DNA of 64,000 nt from Gordionus sp. m RMFG-2023 (GCF_954871325.1 NC_088776.1:20026052-20090051), one strand, 5' to 3'; counted from the first letter of the stretch, positions 49,501-63,009 are shown. The notes: generated by a model from the sequence alone, not told the origin. A program made the numbers and translations.

Positions 49501-52500
49501 CAGGTTATTAAAAAAATAAAATAATAAAGGTTCGGTTCAACACTGCATATTACTATATAAAAAATTATATCAATTACGTAAAACGGAACAAATAATAATT
49601 AACTTGCAAAATTCTGAAAATTTGGTCTAACATTGATTTGGTGTCGGTATAGTAATCAGAGGAAGGCAACTTAATGCGCCCAAAATGACATTGCATGAGC
49701 AGGTTAGCCTTGGTGTGAGGGCTGTCGAATGTGAAAGGATCAACCTATTCAAAATTTTAATTAAAACTTATTCTAATCGCTTCTTTCCGAACCAATTTTA
49801 TTTAGGGTCTGCACAAAAAAAATCCAGGGTTTTAAAGATAATAGAAAGCAAAAAAATTTCCATTCTTTTTTTAAAAAATTGGGCAGGGAAGGGTATTTTT
49901 AAGACAGATTGGTCTAAGTCCGATGTCAAAAGCTTATTTAGTATACAACTTTTAAATTAAAACGTGTGAATAAGCTATTTTAGACATGGGAACAAAAAAA
50001 ATACAGTGATATATCATGAAATTCTTTTTTTAAGTGATTATATTTACAAATTGAGAAAAGTTGTCTATCAATATTTACCTCCAAAAGGTAGAAAAATTAA
50101 GCAAAATGGTTATAACTTTGTAAGGCACGCAGTCGGAAAGTTCGGCATTTAGGGCGTCTTCGTTATGCCTTACTGGCAATTCGTTATATTCAGCGGCGGA
50201 AGAAATAACCGTAAGGAGCAATTCAATGGAGCAAGAGTTGGATGATAATTTATCCTTGAAGACTTTTATGCTCATATGCGATAAGTAGTAAAATGAAGCT
50301 ATCCTACCCAGGGTAGTGGGCTCTAGTGTTCTGATTAAATAAAAAAATATATTAATAAACAAAAGATATTTTATAAGTGGAATTACATACTTAACTCTTA
50401 CTTATAAATATTTATTGGTAGTTATTAATTAGCAAATATACAAAAAAAGAAGGGAGGGAATATTGTTTCTTACTAATTTAACATAGAGTTGAAATGTAAG
50501 AGTTATTCATTTGTTTCGAAAATATCTCGGGTTATAAATGTGCTAGTCATAATCTAAAATTTAATATTTTAAGACAAGGGGCACAATATCTAGCTCTAAT
50601 GTATAGCCGTAGAAGGATGTTGGAATATTAAAAATTATTTATAGCACATAATTTTTAAAAGACTTTTGCCGGAATATTCCAGCATGAATGTATATAGTTC
50701 TGTAATGACATTCTGGAATTTAGGTATTATACATTATGCTAGAATCCAATTCAGGCAAATAAATTTTTTTTAAAAAATGTGATAAATAAATTATTAATAA
50801 ATTAAAGATTCCAATATAACCCTACGACATACCAATTAGGGGCGGATTAGCGGTGTACCACCTTCGTAAGCATATCTTTTCAAGCGTACTCATTTTTATG
50901 GGAGGCTTTGCCTCCATATCTCCCATTTTGCAGGCTTTCGGAATGCTTTTACCAGGCCTTCGTCCGGGCCCGCCTTATTGTTATATATGGCTTTTATCAT
51001 TTCTTATATTTTTCAACAAATAGGTGAGACCGGGCTATACGACAGGTGTTTTACATTTTATGATAAAATTAATTGTAACATTAGATAACCACTTAATTAG
51101 GCTACTAAATAAAAAAAACCGAGGCTTTCTGCCTTTTATACTGTGGGTGCTATTTAGGATTAAGTACAAGTAGTGCTTTTCACTATTTACCGACGACACT
51201 GGGTAAGATGGCAAATATAAAATTCAACAAACAAAACCCAAATTTTTTACCTATATTATTTACAAATGATAATGATAAAACAATAATATCTTCACAATAT
51301 GGGGCACACATAAAATGGATCATTCTTAGCACAAATTGAATGTGCCCATTTGGATATTTTATCCAGTATTCGCGTTCACAATTTCAATTTTTTATATTTA
51401 TATTTATCTATTTTTTTCTTTTGCAATTTAATACTCTTTTATATGCCATTTTACCCCAAGACGTTTAGCCCCTAGGATAGTGAGTTCGCGTAAATGGTTA
51501 TAGAAACTCTTCTAGATAAGCTAGTAACTTTGGGCCAAGTTTAATCAATAGCCTAGACATTGAGCAATATAACATATAAATTAACATTTAAAAAAGTATT
51601 TTATTTTTTTCTCGAGATAAAAGATACTAAAAAGAAAAGTTGCTAAAAAATCGTTATTGATCAATTTTTTGAATAAAAATTTCCCGTTACTAAATGAATA
51701 TATGGTAGATAATATGTATATAAATACATCTTTTGGCTAAATTTGAACAATTAATCCTAAAGATAAAAAGTTATGTCAGTTAGCCATTTTACCCCTCTTG
51801 CCGGATAGCCCGATGATAAAAACATAATCTTAATTGCGAAATAAATAAAATCATATTAATTGCACATAAAAAATTATTACAAGCCTCGAGAATAAGACTT
51901 ATCGTATATAAAATATCAGGAACTTTGGCGCAAGTACCCTAAAATTTTTCTAGTTCAAAAAATGCCACTTGGTCTTACAGTCGCCCCCTGCCTAATATCC
52001 AAACTCAGTCAGTATCTGAAGTTGGAAAGAATTATTTCAAAATTTAGATATTTATATATAAGCTAATATGAATATTCAGTAGAATATGATAAAAATGATT
52101 TTTTTGGTTAAATTAATATTGAATTCTATAGTTCAATTCAACTATTTTAAAATTTGAGCACTATTTGCGACAAAAAAATTTGCTTAAAATAAATATGGGA
52201 AAAGGAGAGAAAGAAAAAGGGAGAAATAAACGAAATTACTGTCTTTTTCTGCGCATTACAACTGTTCTTGTATAAATTATTATAACATATAATAATACAA
52301 TAATACCTGCTATCCTCTTGAACAGATAGGCAAAAAGAATTTTCTAGTTCTAATACAGTTTTTTCCACCAGGGATGAAAGATACAGGTTTGCGCAATTAG
52401 TTTCCATGTCTTCCAACCCGTAAAACGAAGGATTTTTCCAAAGTCTCCTGAAAAAATAAGTCCATGTCAAATAATCTAAGGCTTCTTGCTTATTTTGAAT

Positions 52501-55500
52501 TGTTCCTGATACTATTTCCGCATTTATATGATCAGGAAGTACCTTAGGATAGATGATTTGTTATAAAATATTTTATATTTTTTAATGAATTATAAAGAAT
52601 AAAATCTGAGATACCTCTAAAAGATTAGATTCAACAGGAAACGGCTCGTACAAGAATTTTTTATAAAAATGTTTTTTAGAGTCCTGAACTAGTATAACAG
52701 CGACTCCCTGTTCATCATATTGGGGTCTTCCGGCGCGGCCCATCATTTGCAAAACGTCTAAAAAATTACAAATAAAATTCAACAAATGATAATCGAAAGA
52801 TATTATTGTAAAAAAGAAGTTAATATTTATATTTAATGACATTTTTTTATATACATGAGGTATTTTTTAAAAGGAACTCTATATTAACTTGTACCTGACC
52901 TGGGAATTGATAACTAAAATTGTTCTATTCAAATATGAAATATTGTTGGTATACAGAGGATCATGTTTTTGCCCCTCTTCAGTAATGCCAGGAAACATGT
53001 ACAAGTTAAAAGGAGAGTTCTGTACGAACCTGCCGGAATCCAACCTTATTCGTAGGCAAAATAAAAATAACTAATAACTCTATATACTTTTCACCAAAAT
53101 TTTTCACCCAAGTACATATAATTTCAATACTTTCAAAAAAAAAATCACAAAAATAGAACCGGGTACTTGGAAATTTTAAAAATTGCCATGCTCAGATTCC
53201 TAAGCATTTTGAGCGAAGATTCCATGTATAAATATTTTTTGCTTAATATTATTATAATAAATTGAACCGGTTGATATTAGACACGTGAAATTTTTTTTTT
53301 CAGTAGCATAAAATTCTTTATTAGAATATTTCTATTTTGTGTATTTGTTTATCTATTCTTTAAATAAAAAAATTGTATTTATTTTAATATGGTCGAAAAG
53401 CTAGCGCAGGGCAAGCTCATAAAAAGTTAATTTGGGGCAAGGCCGGGATGTAGGAAGTGATAAAAAAAATATAACACTATTTAAATAAGGATGACAATAC
53501 AATCTACATTACTAGGTTTTTTTTGCTCATATTTTTATACTAATTTGAATTTACTCAAAACCGGGCCAAATCATCATTGACAGAAATAGGACATATTATA
53601 GTATATTAGACTTATTGATGAATTCTAATATTTGATACAGTGATAATCGATAAAGTATAGTGTTTTTAATTTATAACCACTCCTAAATATTTAGACAGTT
53701 GTTTATTTTGGTGTTCAACAACATATATTTCGGATAAGGATAGATGGGACCTGGATTTTAAAAAACCGGGTAGGGCAGCCTTAATAAAAAAATTGGAACA
53801 GGGCCGGGTATAAATTTAGCCAGGCCAGGCGAGAACCAAAGCCCTACCGGGCTGGGCCCGAAAATTCTGCTATTTGAATTTCTATAGTTTAAATCAGTGA
53901 TAGGCCAATTAATATTGTTATAGCCTCGTACATTTCTGATAAGAGTTTTTATCAATAAAAAAACCGGTTATAGGGAAATCGACGTATTTGTGAGTTTTGC
54001 CGTCAAAATATTCCGTTCCTTTTATCACAACCAAATGAGCTGGGTAATTAACTCCCCAGGCTAGGGTGCTCGTGGCTATTAACACCAGAATTTTTTGCGA
54101 AACGAAAAGTTCTTCTACAATTTTTCTATCTTTCTCGTGGAGACCAGCGTGATGCATACCGATTCCGAATAAGAGGAAGTGGGCTAAATGGCTTGCAAAA
54201 TTTGAAAAATAAGGAATTATATAGATCTGTTTTTAAGAGAATAATATTAAATATAATGTTTAAGTTTGAAAGCTAGCAACGGTTAACTTAAATAGTATTA
54301 AGTAGTGAAGGAAAATCGGTTGGCTAAATCGAATTGAGCCGATTTCTATGTAACATGTTTTCGCCGTTACTTTTGCCTCCAGTCTATAATTTCAAGCTGC
54401 TCACACCCCTAGGTTAAGCCAAAAATATCGGGTTATACCTAGAAGCCGAAAAGATAAATTAACCTTGATCAGTGAGCCTAATCACTTCAAACTCTACTTA
54501 ACCGCTTTAAGGTCGGCTTGAGTTAATCTTTCTCAAAAACTGCTTGAGTAACACTATTTTACAAAACTAGGGAGGAAGAGCTGGGTCGCTCCTCTAATTT
54601 TAATGTAGAAATTGTTTAAAAAATAATCTTAATGTATTGTTTAATACAATAATATATATTTATAAATATATGAAACTATTTAATTTTAATAAATGTTACG
54701 CCGAGTTATTATTTATATTTTTATATTCTCGGAATTATAAAACATAAAAACCATGGAAGACGATATCGTGTTATTAACATATAAAAAAAATATTGAAGGT
54801 GAAATAATCATTTCCATACTACAAGAAATATTTTTATCTTCTAAAAGAAATGAACCAAAAGGAAGCAAATACTAAGGCCAAATGTTTATTATGTATAAAT
54901 TGACAATATCATTCTCAAAGGTTAGCTCTTTCAATTTAAAAAAACATCTCATGGTAAAAACATATTAATATATAAATAATATAATTATTTATATTATAAA
55001 TCTGCAGAGGTACCAATTGCATAGCTCGGCCTAAGTTAATTTTAGGCCGGGCCTGGATTATTTTTTAAAAAAAAATTCTGCCCGTCCGGGTTTTATATTT
55101 TCACCTTATTAATTTTAAAATAAAATTTCGACTCGTCTCAAGTATATATATATATTTTTTAAGCCCGGGTTTAAAAAAAAATTAGCATGGTTTTTAAAAG
55201 ATATACAGTTTTGATATTTTACGGTTAATTTTTAGCTAATATGAAATAATTTCTAATAACTTTTAAAATCATCATCTTATGCTATGATAATTATTTTTCA
55301 TTTAATACCAAAGAAAAAGAGTACATTTGTGTTTATTTTTGGCAAAATTTATTCTACTTTACTTTGTAATGTTGTGTGTTTGACTAAAAATAAAAATAAT
55401 TAACCTTTAAATTAATAACAAACATGACAAATTAAGATGATGTGGTTGGTTTATTGTATGTTATTTTCTATTATTAATAATTTATATAAAAAATTTACCT

Positions 55501-58500
55501 GTAATATCAGTTGAATTTGAATTATATTGTAATTGCTTAAAATAGTAACTATTTTTCTTTTTTTATTTCACTAATTGTTATAACTTCAGATGTTTGTGGA
55601 TGCTTAAATATTTTATCAAGCCAATAAACTCTTGAAGAAGCATTTAAATAACAAACATAATCATAAACAAAATCTAATAGAAAGGGTTTTTAGTAAGATA
55701 CAGTGTCTATTGGAGCAAGTGTGTTAAGGAGCTTATACCCTAAGATCACCTATGTCCAGGTTATTTATTTTATTGTCGATTAGCTTCATCTTGAATTTTA
55801 AATCATCCTATTTTTTTTGTTGCAGGTGTGTGTTATGATATCACGGAGTTCATAATTAATATTAGAAGATGTGATTTTAATATTCCTAGTAAATGAATTA
55901 CCAGACAGCAGGAATTCGGAAAGATTTGTGACCAAATAAAAGAAAAGCGAACCATTCATCCTTAAAAGTGAAATTTTTCAACATTCTATTAATGCATTGA
56001 GCATAATAGGTTGAAAAACGACTCTGGTCTTGGGATTTTGGAATGCCGAGGAATTGGTGATCGAATATCAGATATATTAATTTCAGGAGTTGCTAATATA
56101 GACGGAACGGAAAGTTGAATCTCAGGATTCAAGAGTGAGCTGTGCAGGATTGTTTGGGGATTATAATTGAAATAAGGTAAAATCTGTTATCTATTTTTTA
56201 ATACAAATTTAGTTTAGATAGTTTTATTTAAATTTAAATAATTTGTTAAAAAAATTAAATTTGTAGATGAAAATCAAGGATTTATTAGCCGAATATTTCA
56301 AATTTAATGATAAAGGAGATTCTGAATGTAGAATATGTGATGTAGTATTAGCAGGGAATCAAAATAGCAATTTAGAGAATTAAGAGGAATCACTCGAAAC
56401 AATTCGCTGAGCATTTAGGTTAAAAAAACGAAAATCATAGAAACTTCGACTAAAACCTTGATTACTACCAAATCTGATATAAAAGATATTGTACCAAAAA
56501 AATCTATTCATATTTTGATGTCAGAAGATATGGCAAATGCTTTGGTTGAGATGGTGACCGTTAATGGCCGCTCTTTTTCAATAATTGAAGACTCAGGGTT
56601 TAAAAAAATTATTGACCCTATTACTAAAATCCTGGATGTGTCAACTAATCGTTATAAAATTAAGGACTTGAGTCTAAAAAAAATAGTGAGAAAAATTAAA
56701 AGAGAAACAAAAAATAAATTAGTTTGTTTAAAAATTGTTCTGCTAAACGATTAGATAGAAGCAAATAAATATTCAGTATGTTCGAAGCAATATTATTGTA
56801 TTAAGAAATTTTGGATGAAAGAAATGAAATAAATAGCTACAGGAAATAATATTAAAAAAATGATTTTAGAGACCCTAAATAAATTTGGCATTCCATTAAA
56901 CAAGCTTATACATTATAACAATGCAAATTTAATCAAGTCTATAAGATTATTAAATGAATCTGTGGAAGGGGAGAATTGGGATGAGGATGATATAATCAAT
57001 GAAGAAATAGCAGATCTGGACCAGATGTTAAAAATTTAACTCTAAATGTTTATAACATTAGATATGCAGCACACACATTACAGTTAGCCATTAATGATTT
57101 TTTAAAGACAAGTTATGCGAAATCGTGTTTGACCAAGTAAGGCAAGTGGTAAAATTTTTAAGAACTTCAACGATCGTTAGAATCTTGAATCACTGAAAAA
57201 ACCTATGGCTATAATTGATTGTACACGATAGTCATCGGTTTACGATAAGCTGGATAGATTGTTAAAATTGAAAGATTTTTGAATGAACTTTGTTACAACA
57301 TCGGAAGTTATTCTAGAGGAAACAGAATGGGACACAACAGCTACATAAGTTTCGTTTTGAAATCACTTAAGATGACAACCTTTAGGCCACAATTGGAGCA
57401 AATGTGCCTCTCCGATTTATATGGCAATTGTAAAAAAATTTAGAATTGGAAAAAATAGACAATAATATTTCCAATGAGATATTAGGGCATATGAGATTTA
57501 GAAAGGATATTTATTTAAATAATAATATTCTTTATGCATCACTATATTTAGACCTCAGATATCAAATCCTATTAAACATTGATCAGGAAGAGATTGCTAG
57601 AGCTCATTTAACGGAATTATGGGGAAAATATAAATCATTAAATTATTGAATGCATCAACATTACAGCTACAAGTGATCTTGATTATGATAATGATGATTT
57701 TGAAAAATTGTCTTAGAAAAAGAAAAAAAATTAAATTAACACATCATCAAAGTGAACATTCCAATTAGCTCATTATTATAAATTTTTTCACACATTAAAA
57801 ATATTAATAAGGATGCAAATATTTTAGACTTCTGGGAAGAGAATAGTTTAATTTATCCATAATTATACACGTTGGCGAAAATTGTTCTAGGTGTCCCATA
57901 AACATTATATATAATATATTAAACTTAATTAATAATTAGGTCAGCGTTGAACGATCGCTCTCATCATTAAAATTTATATTGTCGGACCTACGTGGAAATC
58001 TTAATTTGTGTTGCGTAATCGGCTAAAAACTACGCCTAAGCCTAATCAGGCTTAGCCTAAAAACTGGCTAAACTCTTTAGGCTTAGCCAAAAAATCGGCT
58101 AGACCTAATTAGGCTTAGCCTAAAATAGGCGAAAACTAAATTAATCTAAAATTCTGCATCGGCTAATCGTCCGTCAGCGTTACGTAAGATATCATTAATT
58201 ATTATTTATATTTATATTTAATTTTAAATTTTATTATTATCAACAAATAAATATATATATGATTTAATATTTTTTATTTAAATTATTATATTATGAAATG
58301 AAAATAATTTGAAAATAGATTTATTTATTTGATGTTTTTTTAATAATAAAAATGATATGCTGCTATTGTAATGCAATATTATTTTTGTTACAATTTATTA
58401 GTGATTTTCAAGCCAAAATTTTAAGCAAAAAATATTTTTTGAAGTTCAAAAAGATTTTTGAACATATTTTGATTTGATAAGAATTTTAAATCTTCTTTTG

Positions 58501-61500
58501 CAAATAAATCTTTTTTGTGGAATTCTTTGTGAATTTTATTAGGTGAAATTTTTATAATTTTTTTTGGTGGTTTTTTTTAAATAATTTTTTTTCAATATTT
58601 ATACTAAACTTTAATGTGACAATTGTCATATTCCTTAAGATTTTTGAAATTTTTTGACATATAAAAATATAATTTATATTGTAAAGATGTTAAATGTTAA
58701 ATTCAATGAAGTTATTCCTTGGAAAAATAACATATCATAATCGGTATTTTTAAACATATTAGATCTTTTTGACTCTAATGGGGAAAAATATGTATTTTTA
58801 ACATGTTAAATTAAAATTTCATGAAGATGTACCATAGAAAAGTGACAATTATCATAATCATTATTTTTAAATTTCTTTGACTTAAATAGGCTAAAATAAA
58901 TATTGTTAACATGTTTAAATAAAACTTCTGCAAAGATGTACCCTATATAAGTGACAATTGTCATAATTGTTATTTTTAAAGATTTTTGAATTTTTAAAAA
59001 TATAGATTGTAAACATGTTAAATTAAAATTTCTAGAAGATGACTATAAAAAAGTGACAATTGTCATAATCGTTATTTTTAAAGTTTTTTGAATTATTTTT
59101 AATGCAAATGGCTAAAAATATAGATTATAAACATGTTAAATTAAAATTTCACGAAGAAGTAACATGGAAAAGTGACAATTGTCATAATCATTATTTTTAA
59201 AGTTTTTTGAATATTTTTGACGCAAATGGGCAAAAATATAGATTGTAAACATGTTAAATTAAAATTTCTTGAAGATGTACCATACATAGAAAAGTGACAA
59301 TTGTCATATTCGTTATTTTTAAAGTTTTTTGAATTATTTTTAACGCAATGACTAAAAATATAGATTATAAACATGCTAAATTAAAATTCCATGAAGGTAA
59401 CATGGAAAAGTGACAATTGTCATAATCGTTATTTTTAAAGTTTTTTGACGTAAATGGGCAAATATCTAGATTGCTAACATGTTAAATTAAAAATTTAGTG
59501 AAGATGTACCATCGATAAGTGACAATTATCATAATCGTTATTTTTAAAGATTTTTGATTTTTTTTGGCGCATATAATAAAATTCACAAAAATTCCTCAAA
59601 AAAGTTTTATTTACAAAAGAAGATTTAAAATTCTTATTAAATCAAAATATGTTCAAAAATCTTTTTGAACTTCAAAAAATATTTTTTGCTAATTTTGGGC
59701 GTGAAAATCACTAATAAATTGTAACAAAAATAATATTACATTACAATATAGCAGCATATCATTTTTTTAATTAAAAAAAACATCAAATAAATAAATCTAT
59801 TTTCAAATATTTTCATTTCATAATAATTTAAATAAAAAATATTAAATCATATAAATATGTTTATTTGTTGATAATAATAAAATTTAACATTAAATATAAA
59901 TAAAATAAATTATTTTACTAAAAGTAAATAAAAATAATTAATGCTAGTCATATCTTACGTAACGCTGATGGACGATTAGCCGATGCAGAATTTTCGACTT
60001 ATTTAGTTTTAGCCGATTTTTAGGCTAGGTCTAATTAGGCTTACCCGATTTTTTCACCTAAAATCTCGGCTAAGCCGCTTTGTAGTCGGCTAAAATTAGC
60101 CGTTTACGCAACAATAATCTTAATGACGATATTTTAGAAGATATCATGATGTTTCGCCTAAATAGAATTTTTAAAATAAAAATATAATGTTACTTTTTAA
60201 TGTAATAATAATTATGATGATAAATTATATGGCAATAAAATAAATTTAAAAAAAATGATATTTCTGTTATTTTAACTAATTTTAATAAATCATTATTTTT
60301 CTGGTCTCTAAACCCTGAACCGGGTTCAGAGATTTTCCACTGAACCCAAACCCATTTTTTTAGAAGGGTTCATATATCCCTGTTAAAAACAACTGATGGA
60401 TGTTATCTAAAATTATTTAACGTTGTAGGCGACAACTACTCTTTTAGAAAATAGTAATCAAAAAAATTTGAGCCTTCAAAAAGTGAAGGTTCATAAATAT
60501 CCAATAATATAAATATTTATTCATTACTTACAATACATAGTCGCAATTCAAGAAACCCGAATTTATCATTTTAGAATTTTGTATATTAGTAATAAATTAA
60601 ATGCACATATATGGGCTTATTTATATAAAGGATATTTTCCCGATTTTTTTTATATAGTCACATATATAATATTTTTAATAAAATGTCATATCTTATTAGA
60701 TTTACAATATTTTTTTATATTTAAACCAATTATAATTTAATGTTAACAAAAATAAAGTAATTTACAATTTATAGATTTAATATATAAAAAAATCCGTTAG
60801 TTGGCATTAAAATATAAATTATGAAAAAAATTGTTATTGTTATTGTTAATTTTTTAAAATTTTTTAAAATTTTTTATTGGTAATATTTTAACAAATTCTT
60901 TAAAGAAGAAATGGTATAAAAATGTAGATTATGACATTTATCAGTATCATCTTTCACCTAAAATACCTATTTTGAACTAATTTCCGTCCAAAAAATTGAA
61001 ATAGTTTAAAAATGAGAATTATAGCAAATATTATATTTTCTCAGAAAATCTACCAAAACATGTTCAATTATCTATTTTTAATTATTGTAGTCAAAAATTA
61101 GTTAAAAATTATTGTTATGAAATGATGGGTATATGTTAATATGACAATTTGCACCTTATTGAATATATTTCATTTATTTATTTGACCCAAAAGAAGTTTA
61201 ATCTTTTAACTATTTTCATCAAAATAATATTAGAGTTTAAAAATATTATTAATATAACAGGTACATTTTTTAATTTTATAATTAATAATTATAACGCTAA
61301 CGAATTAAAATTTGTATGTAAAATTTTATAATTATAAGCAGACTTTTTCTTGCCAATCTTAAATAAATAAATGTCAAACTATGTGTGTCATAAGGACTTA
61401 AACCTCGAGCTAAGCAATAAAAATCAGTTCAAATTCAAGCCTTTAGATGAAGACAGGAAAAAAGTTTAAACCTAATTTGAGGCCAAAAAATGGGCTAAAA

Positions 61501-63009
61501 CTCGACTAAGCCGCCTACGAATTAGCGAGTTATATGATTTTCCATCACTAGTATTAAATAATTTCAATATTAGTTTATAACCTGGTTGGGCAGTAATTAA
61601 TTCCATCATTACAATTCCTTTTTTATAATTTAACTATAATTAATTTCACTTTAAAAAAAGGTAGTAATTATAATTAATTACATTTTTTAATACAGTAATC
61701 AGAAATTAGTATATAATTTATAATTCCTTTTCTTATTTAATTAATTTTTATGAAAAAAGCTTAATAATTGCAATCATTCATCCATATATTTCATATTTAA
61801 AACTAGTAATATTTGCAATGCAATATTTTATTCATATTTATGGTGGAAACATATTTAGTAATTCTAAATCTTTCATTTTTACCTTGGACTCTGACGATAA
61901 CTCCGATAATTGCTCTCAAAATACAATCTTACATTGAGTAGAAGATAAATCCAAATTGAAAATCCATCCAATTTTTTTAAAAATAACTTATAAGAATGAT
62001 AAAACCATAAGTGCCGCCTGTTAATCAAACCACCAGTAATTTACTAAAACATATGAAGGTATATTTTAAATATTAACTTTTTGTTCCTAATTTTTCTCTT
62101 TTAGAAAAAATCTCCTTCTATGTTTTAAAACAATTTCATCATTTAATTTTTTTTTATTGAATCAGCAAATATTTAACAATCTATACCAGAATTCACGTTT
62201 TAATAACGAACTATTTAAATAGATATTTTTAAAAAAAGTTATATGTTTTTTAAAAATATTAGTTAAAAATATATTCAATATCATTTGTTGATTAGGGTGT
62301 TGATTCCATTAATATCTATTAAGGATGTTCCATTTTTTTAAAATATAATTTGATTGTATTTCTTAACATCAAATGTATAAATAAAATGTTTATAACAATT
62401 TATATGCAATGTCTTATTGAACGAGTGACCTTTATATTTTTCAAACATCAAAAATTGTAATAATGAATAAAATATTATTATAATTATATTATATGCTATT
62501 TAATAAAGTTTCTGGTTATTTTTTTTATGACTTTTAATAAATCCTTAATTTAACTATAAAAGGAATTGTAATTATAATTACTCTAAAAAATCACAAATTA
62601 CAGTTTTTAGAAAAGGAATTAACAATAATACCCATCCTTGGATTATAATATAATGGTTGCTTTTATAACCCTACGTTAGACCTATCATAAGGTCCGGTTT
62701 GAGAAAAAGACATAATGGACCTAATTTTTTTTTAAAATCGGATTTCGATTATTGAGAAATTTATCCGAGTTATTAATTGGAAGAAATAAAAATCAAAGAA
62801 ATCGTATAACATAACGCTAAAAACAATGGAGGTTAATATACCTATCTTTGATAGTTGTAGCTATATTTTCCATTTCGATATCGGCCATTTTAAGCCATTG
62901 CTTGGGGTTAGGTTCTAAGGCTAAGTAAGCTACGAGGTCGACAGCAGTGAGCCGAGTCTGGCGACGAGATGATACGAATATTATAGTAGGTTTGGTAGGC
63001 GAATAGGTT
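46598..63009 (-). CDS. ASCC3: ASCC3-like DExH (Ski2/Brr2-type) helicase, C-terminal part
   Basis: Minus-strand exons, 5' to 3': 63009-62842, 54191-53965, 52757-52615, 52542-52307, 50330-50117, 49744-49604, 49327-49176, 48487-48352, one uncertain near 47265-47220, 47190-47049, 47003-46763, 46698-46598. The first eight exons join in matching phase. The product follows human ASCC3: [140 protein letters not shown]; then the Sec63 domain ([17 protein letters not shown]) and the end [16 protein letters not shown]. This is the second helicase cassette plus the second Sec63 domain. ASCC3 is the 3'-5' helicase of the ASC-1 complex in alkylation repair and in splitting collided ribosomes. Earlier exons lie beyond the window. 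The exon near 47.24 kb gives [12 protein letters not shown], but its boundaries do not resolve cleanly. Confidence 0.92.
48564..48735. mobile_element. 172-bp MITE in an ASCC3 intron
   Basis: Inverted ends: left GGGGTATGTCCTGGTTCGAC, right in reverse complement AAGGGTGTGTCTTGGTTCAAC shortened to the same core. About 23 of 27 positions pair. It has no coding content. Confidence 0.65.
50838..50985. mobile_element. Possible short hAT-type MITE in an ASCC3 intron
   Basis: The left side, TAGGGGCGGATTAGCGG, resembles the CAGGGGCGGACT end of the hAT relic at 1117-6074. The right side, in reverse complement, reads TAAGGCGGGCCCGGACG. GGAGGCTTTGCCTCC in the middle is a perfect short palindrome. End pairing is weak. 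Confidence 0.4.
52873..53020. mobile_element. 148-bp MITE in an ASCC3 intron
   Basis: The left end reads GGAACTCTATATTAACTTGT then ACCTGACCTGG. The right end, in reverse complement, reads GAACTCTCCTTTTAACTTGT then ACATGTTTCCTGG. Most of the first 30 bases pair. A short plus-strand open frame across it is a by-product of the repeat, not a gene. Confidence 0.65.
53740..53880. repeat. GC-rich MITE-like fragment in an ASCC3 intron
   Basis: The words GGGACCTGG, ACCGGGTAGGGC, GGGCCGGGTA, GGCCAGGCGAG and CCGGGCTGGGCCCG place it with the GC-ended repeat class of this region. Ends are not defined. Confidence 0.45.
54300..54560. repeat. TCGGCTAA-word repeat
   Basis: ATCGGTTGGCTAAATCG, GAGCCGATT, GGTTAAGCC and GGTCGGCTTGAG resemble the terminal words of the Mutator-like element at 58006-60115. 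It is probably a decayed end of a related element in the same intron. A similar scrap lies at 61390-61530. Confidence 0.4.
54995..55200. repeat. CTGCAG-ended GC-rich MITE fragment
   Basis: It starts ATCTGCAGAGGTACC and has GGCCGGGCCTGG, CTGCCCGTCCGGG and AAGCCCGGG clusters in A/T-rich sequence, as in the element at 22408-22663. The second end is missing. Confidence 0.5.
58006..60115. mobile_element. Mutator-like foldback element with 9-bp target duplication
   Basis: The nonamer AATCTTAAT flanks it on both sides (57997-58005, 60116-60124), and removing one copy plus the element restores the hAT reading frame. The ends are TTGTGTTGCGTAATCGGC and, in reverse complement, ATTGTTGCGTAAACGGC. Inverted arms are about 540 bp (58006-58545 and 59572-60115), each opening with a cluster of GGCTTAGCC-type words. 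The 1-kb loop is a tandem repeat. A 9-bp duplication with long inverted repeats is the usual signature of Mutator-like elements. It has no transposase, so it is non-autonomous. Confidence 0.87.
58616..59570. repeat. Minisatellite of about 112 bp, nine units, with palindromic core
   Basis: Each unit carries GTGACAATTGTCATAATCG or a variant at 58616, 58842, 58951, 59053, 59172, 59294, 59410 and 59519, with a worn copy near 58725. It is followed by TTATTTTTAAAGTTTTTTGA and AACATGTTAAATTAAAATTTC. TGACAATTGTCA is a perfect 12-bp palindrome kept in most units. It fills the loop of the Mutator-like element. Confidence 0.9.
60188..62841. other. Remainder of the large ASCC3 intron
   Basis: It is A/T-rich and gene-free. 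GAACCGGGTTCAGAG and GGGTTCATATATCCCTG at 60300-60390 look like a transposon end (reverse complement CAGGGATATATGAACCC), possibly the right end of the hAT relic. A TCGACTAAGCCGCC scrap lies near 61490. Confidence 0.45.

Larger units (their letters stand above)
56267..60187 (+). pseudogene. BED-finger hAT transposase relic, split by a Mutator-like element
   Basis: It begins just after TTTGTAG with [15 protein letters not shown] and a BED-type pair [11 protein letters not shown] second open piece (56458-56754) carries [20 protein letters not shown], the conserved hAT block preceding the catalytic core. Near 57446-57649 is [14 protein letters not shown] (family form LDPRYK). The C-terminal dimerisation block [19 protein letters not shown] (57942 onward) is cut at 58005 by the 58006-60115 insertion. 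It resumes at 60116 with [18 protein letters not shown] and a stop. Several stops and shifts elsewhere show it was already decaying. It lies within the 8.65-kb ASCC3 intron, opposite in strand to the host gene. Its terminal repeats were not found. Confidence 0.87.

Noticed and set aside
49685-49960. 91-codon plus-strand open frame
   Set aside because: It is the complement of the ASCC3 exon 49744-49604, whose minus-strand reading ([13 protein letters not shown]) matches the family.
52889-53074. 61-codon plus-strand open frame
   Set aside because: It spans the 148-bp inverted-repeat element 52873-53020 in an ASCC3 intron and has no conserved motif.
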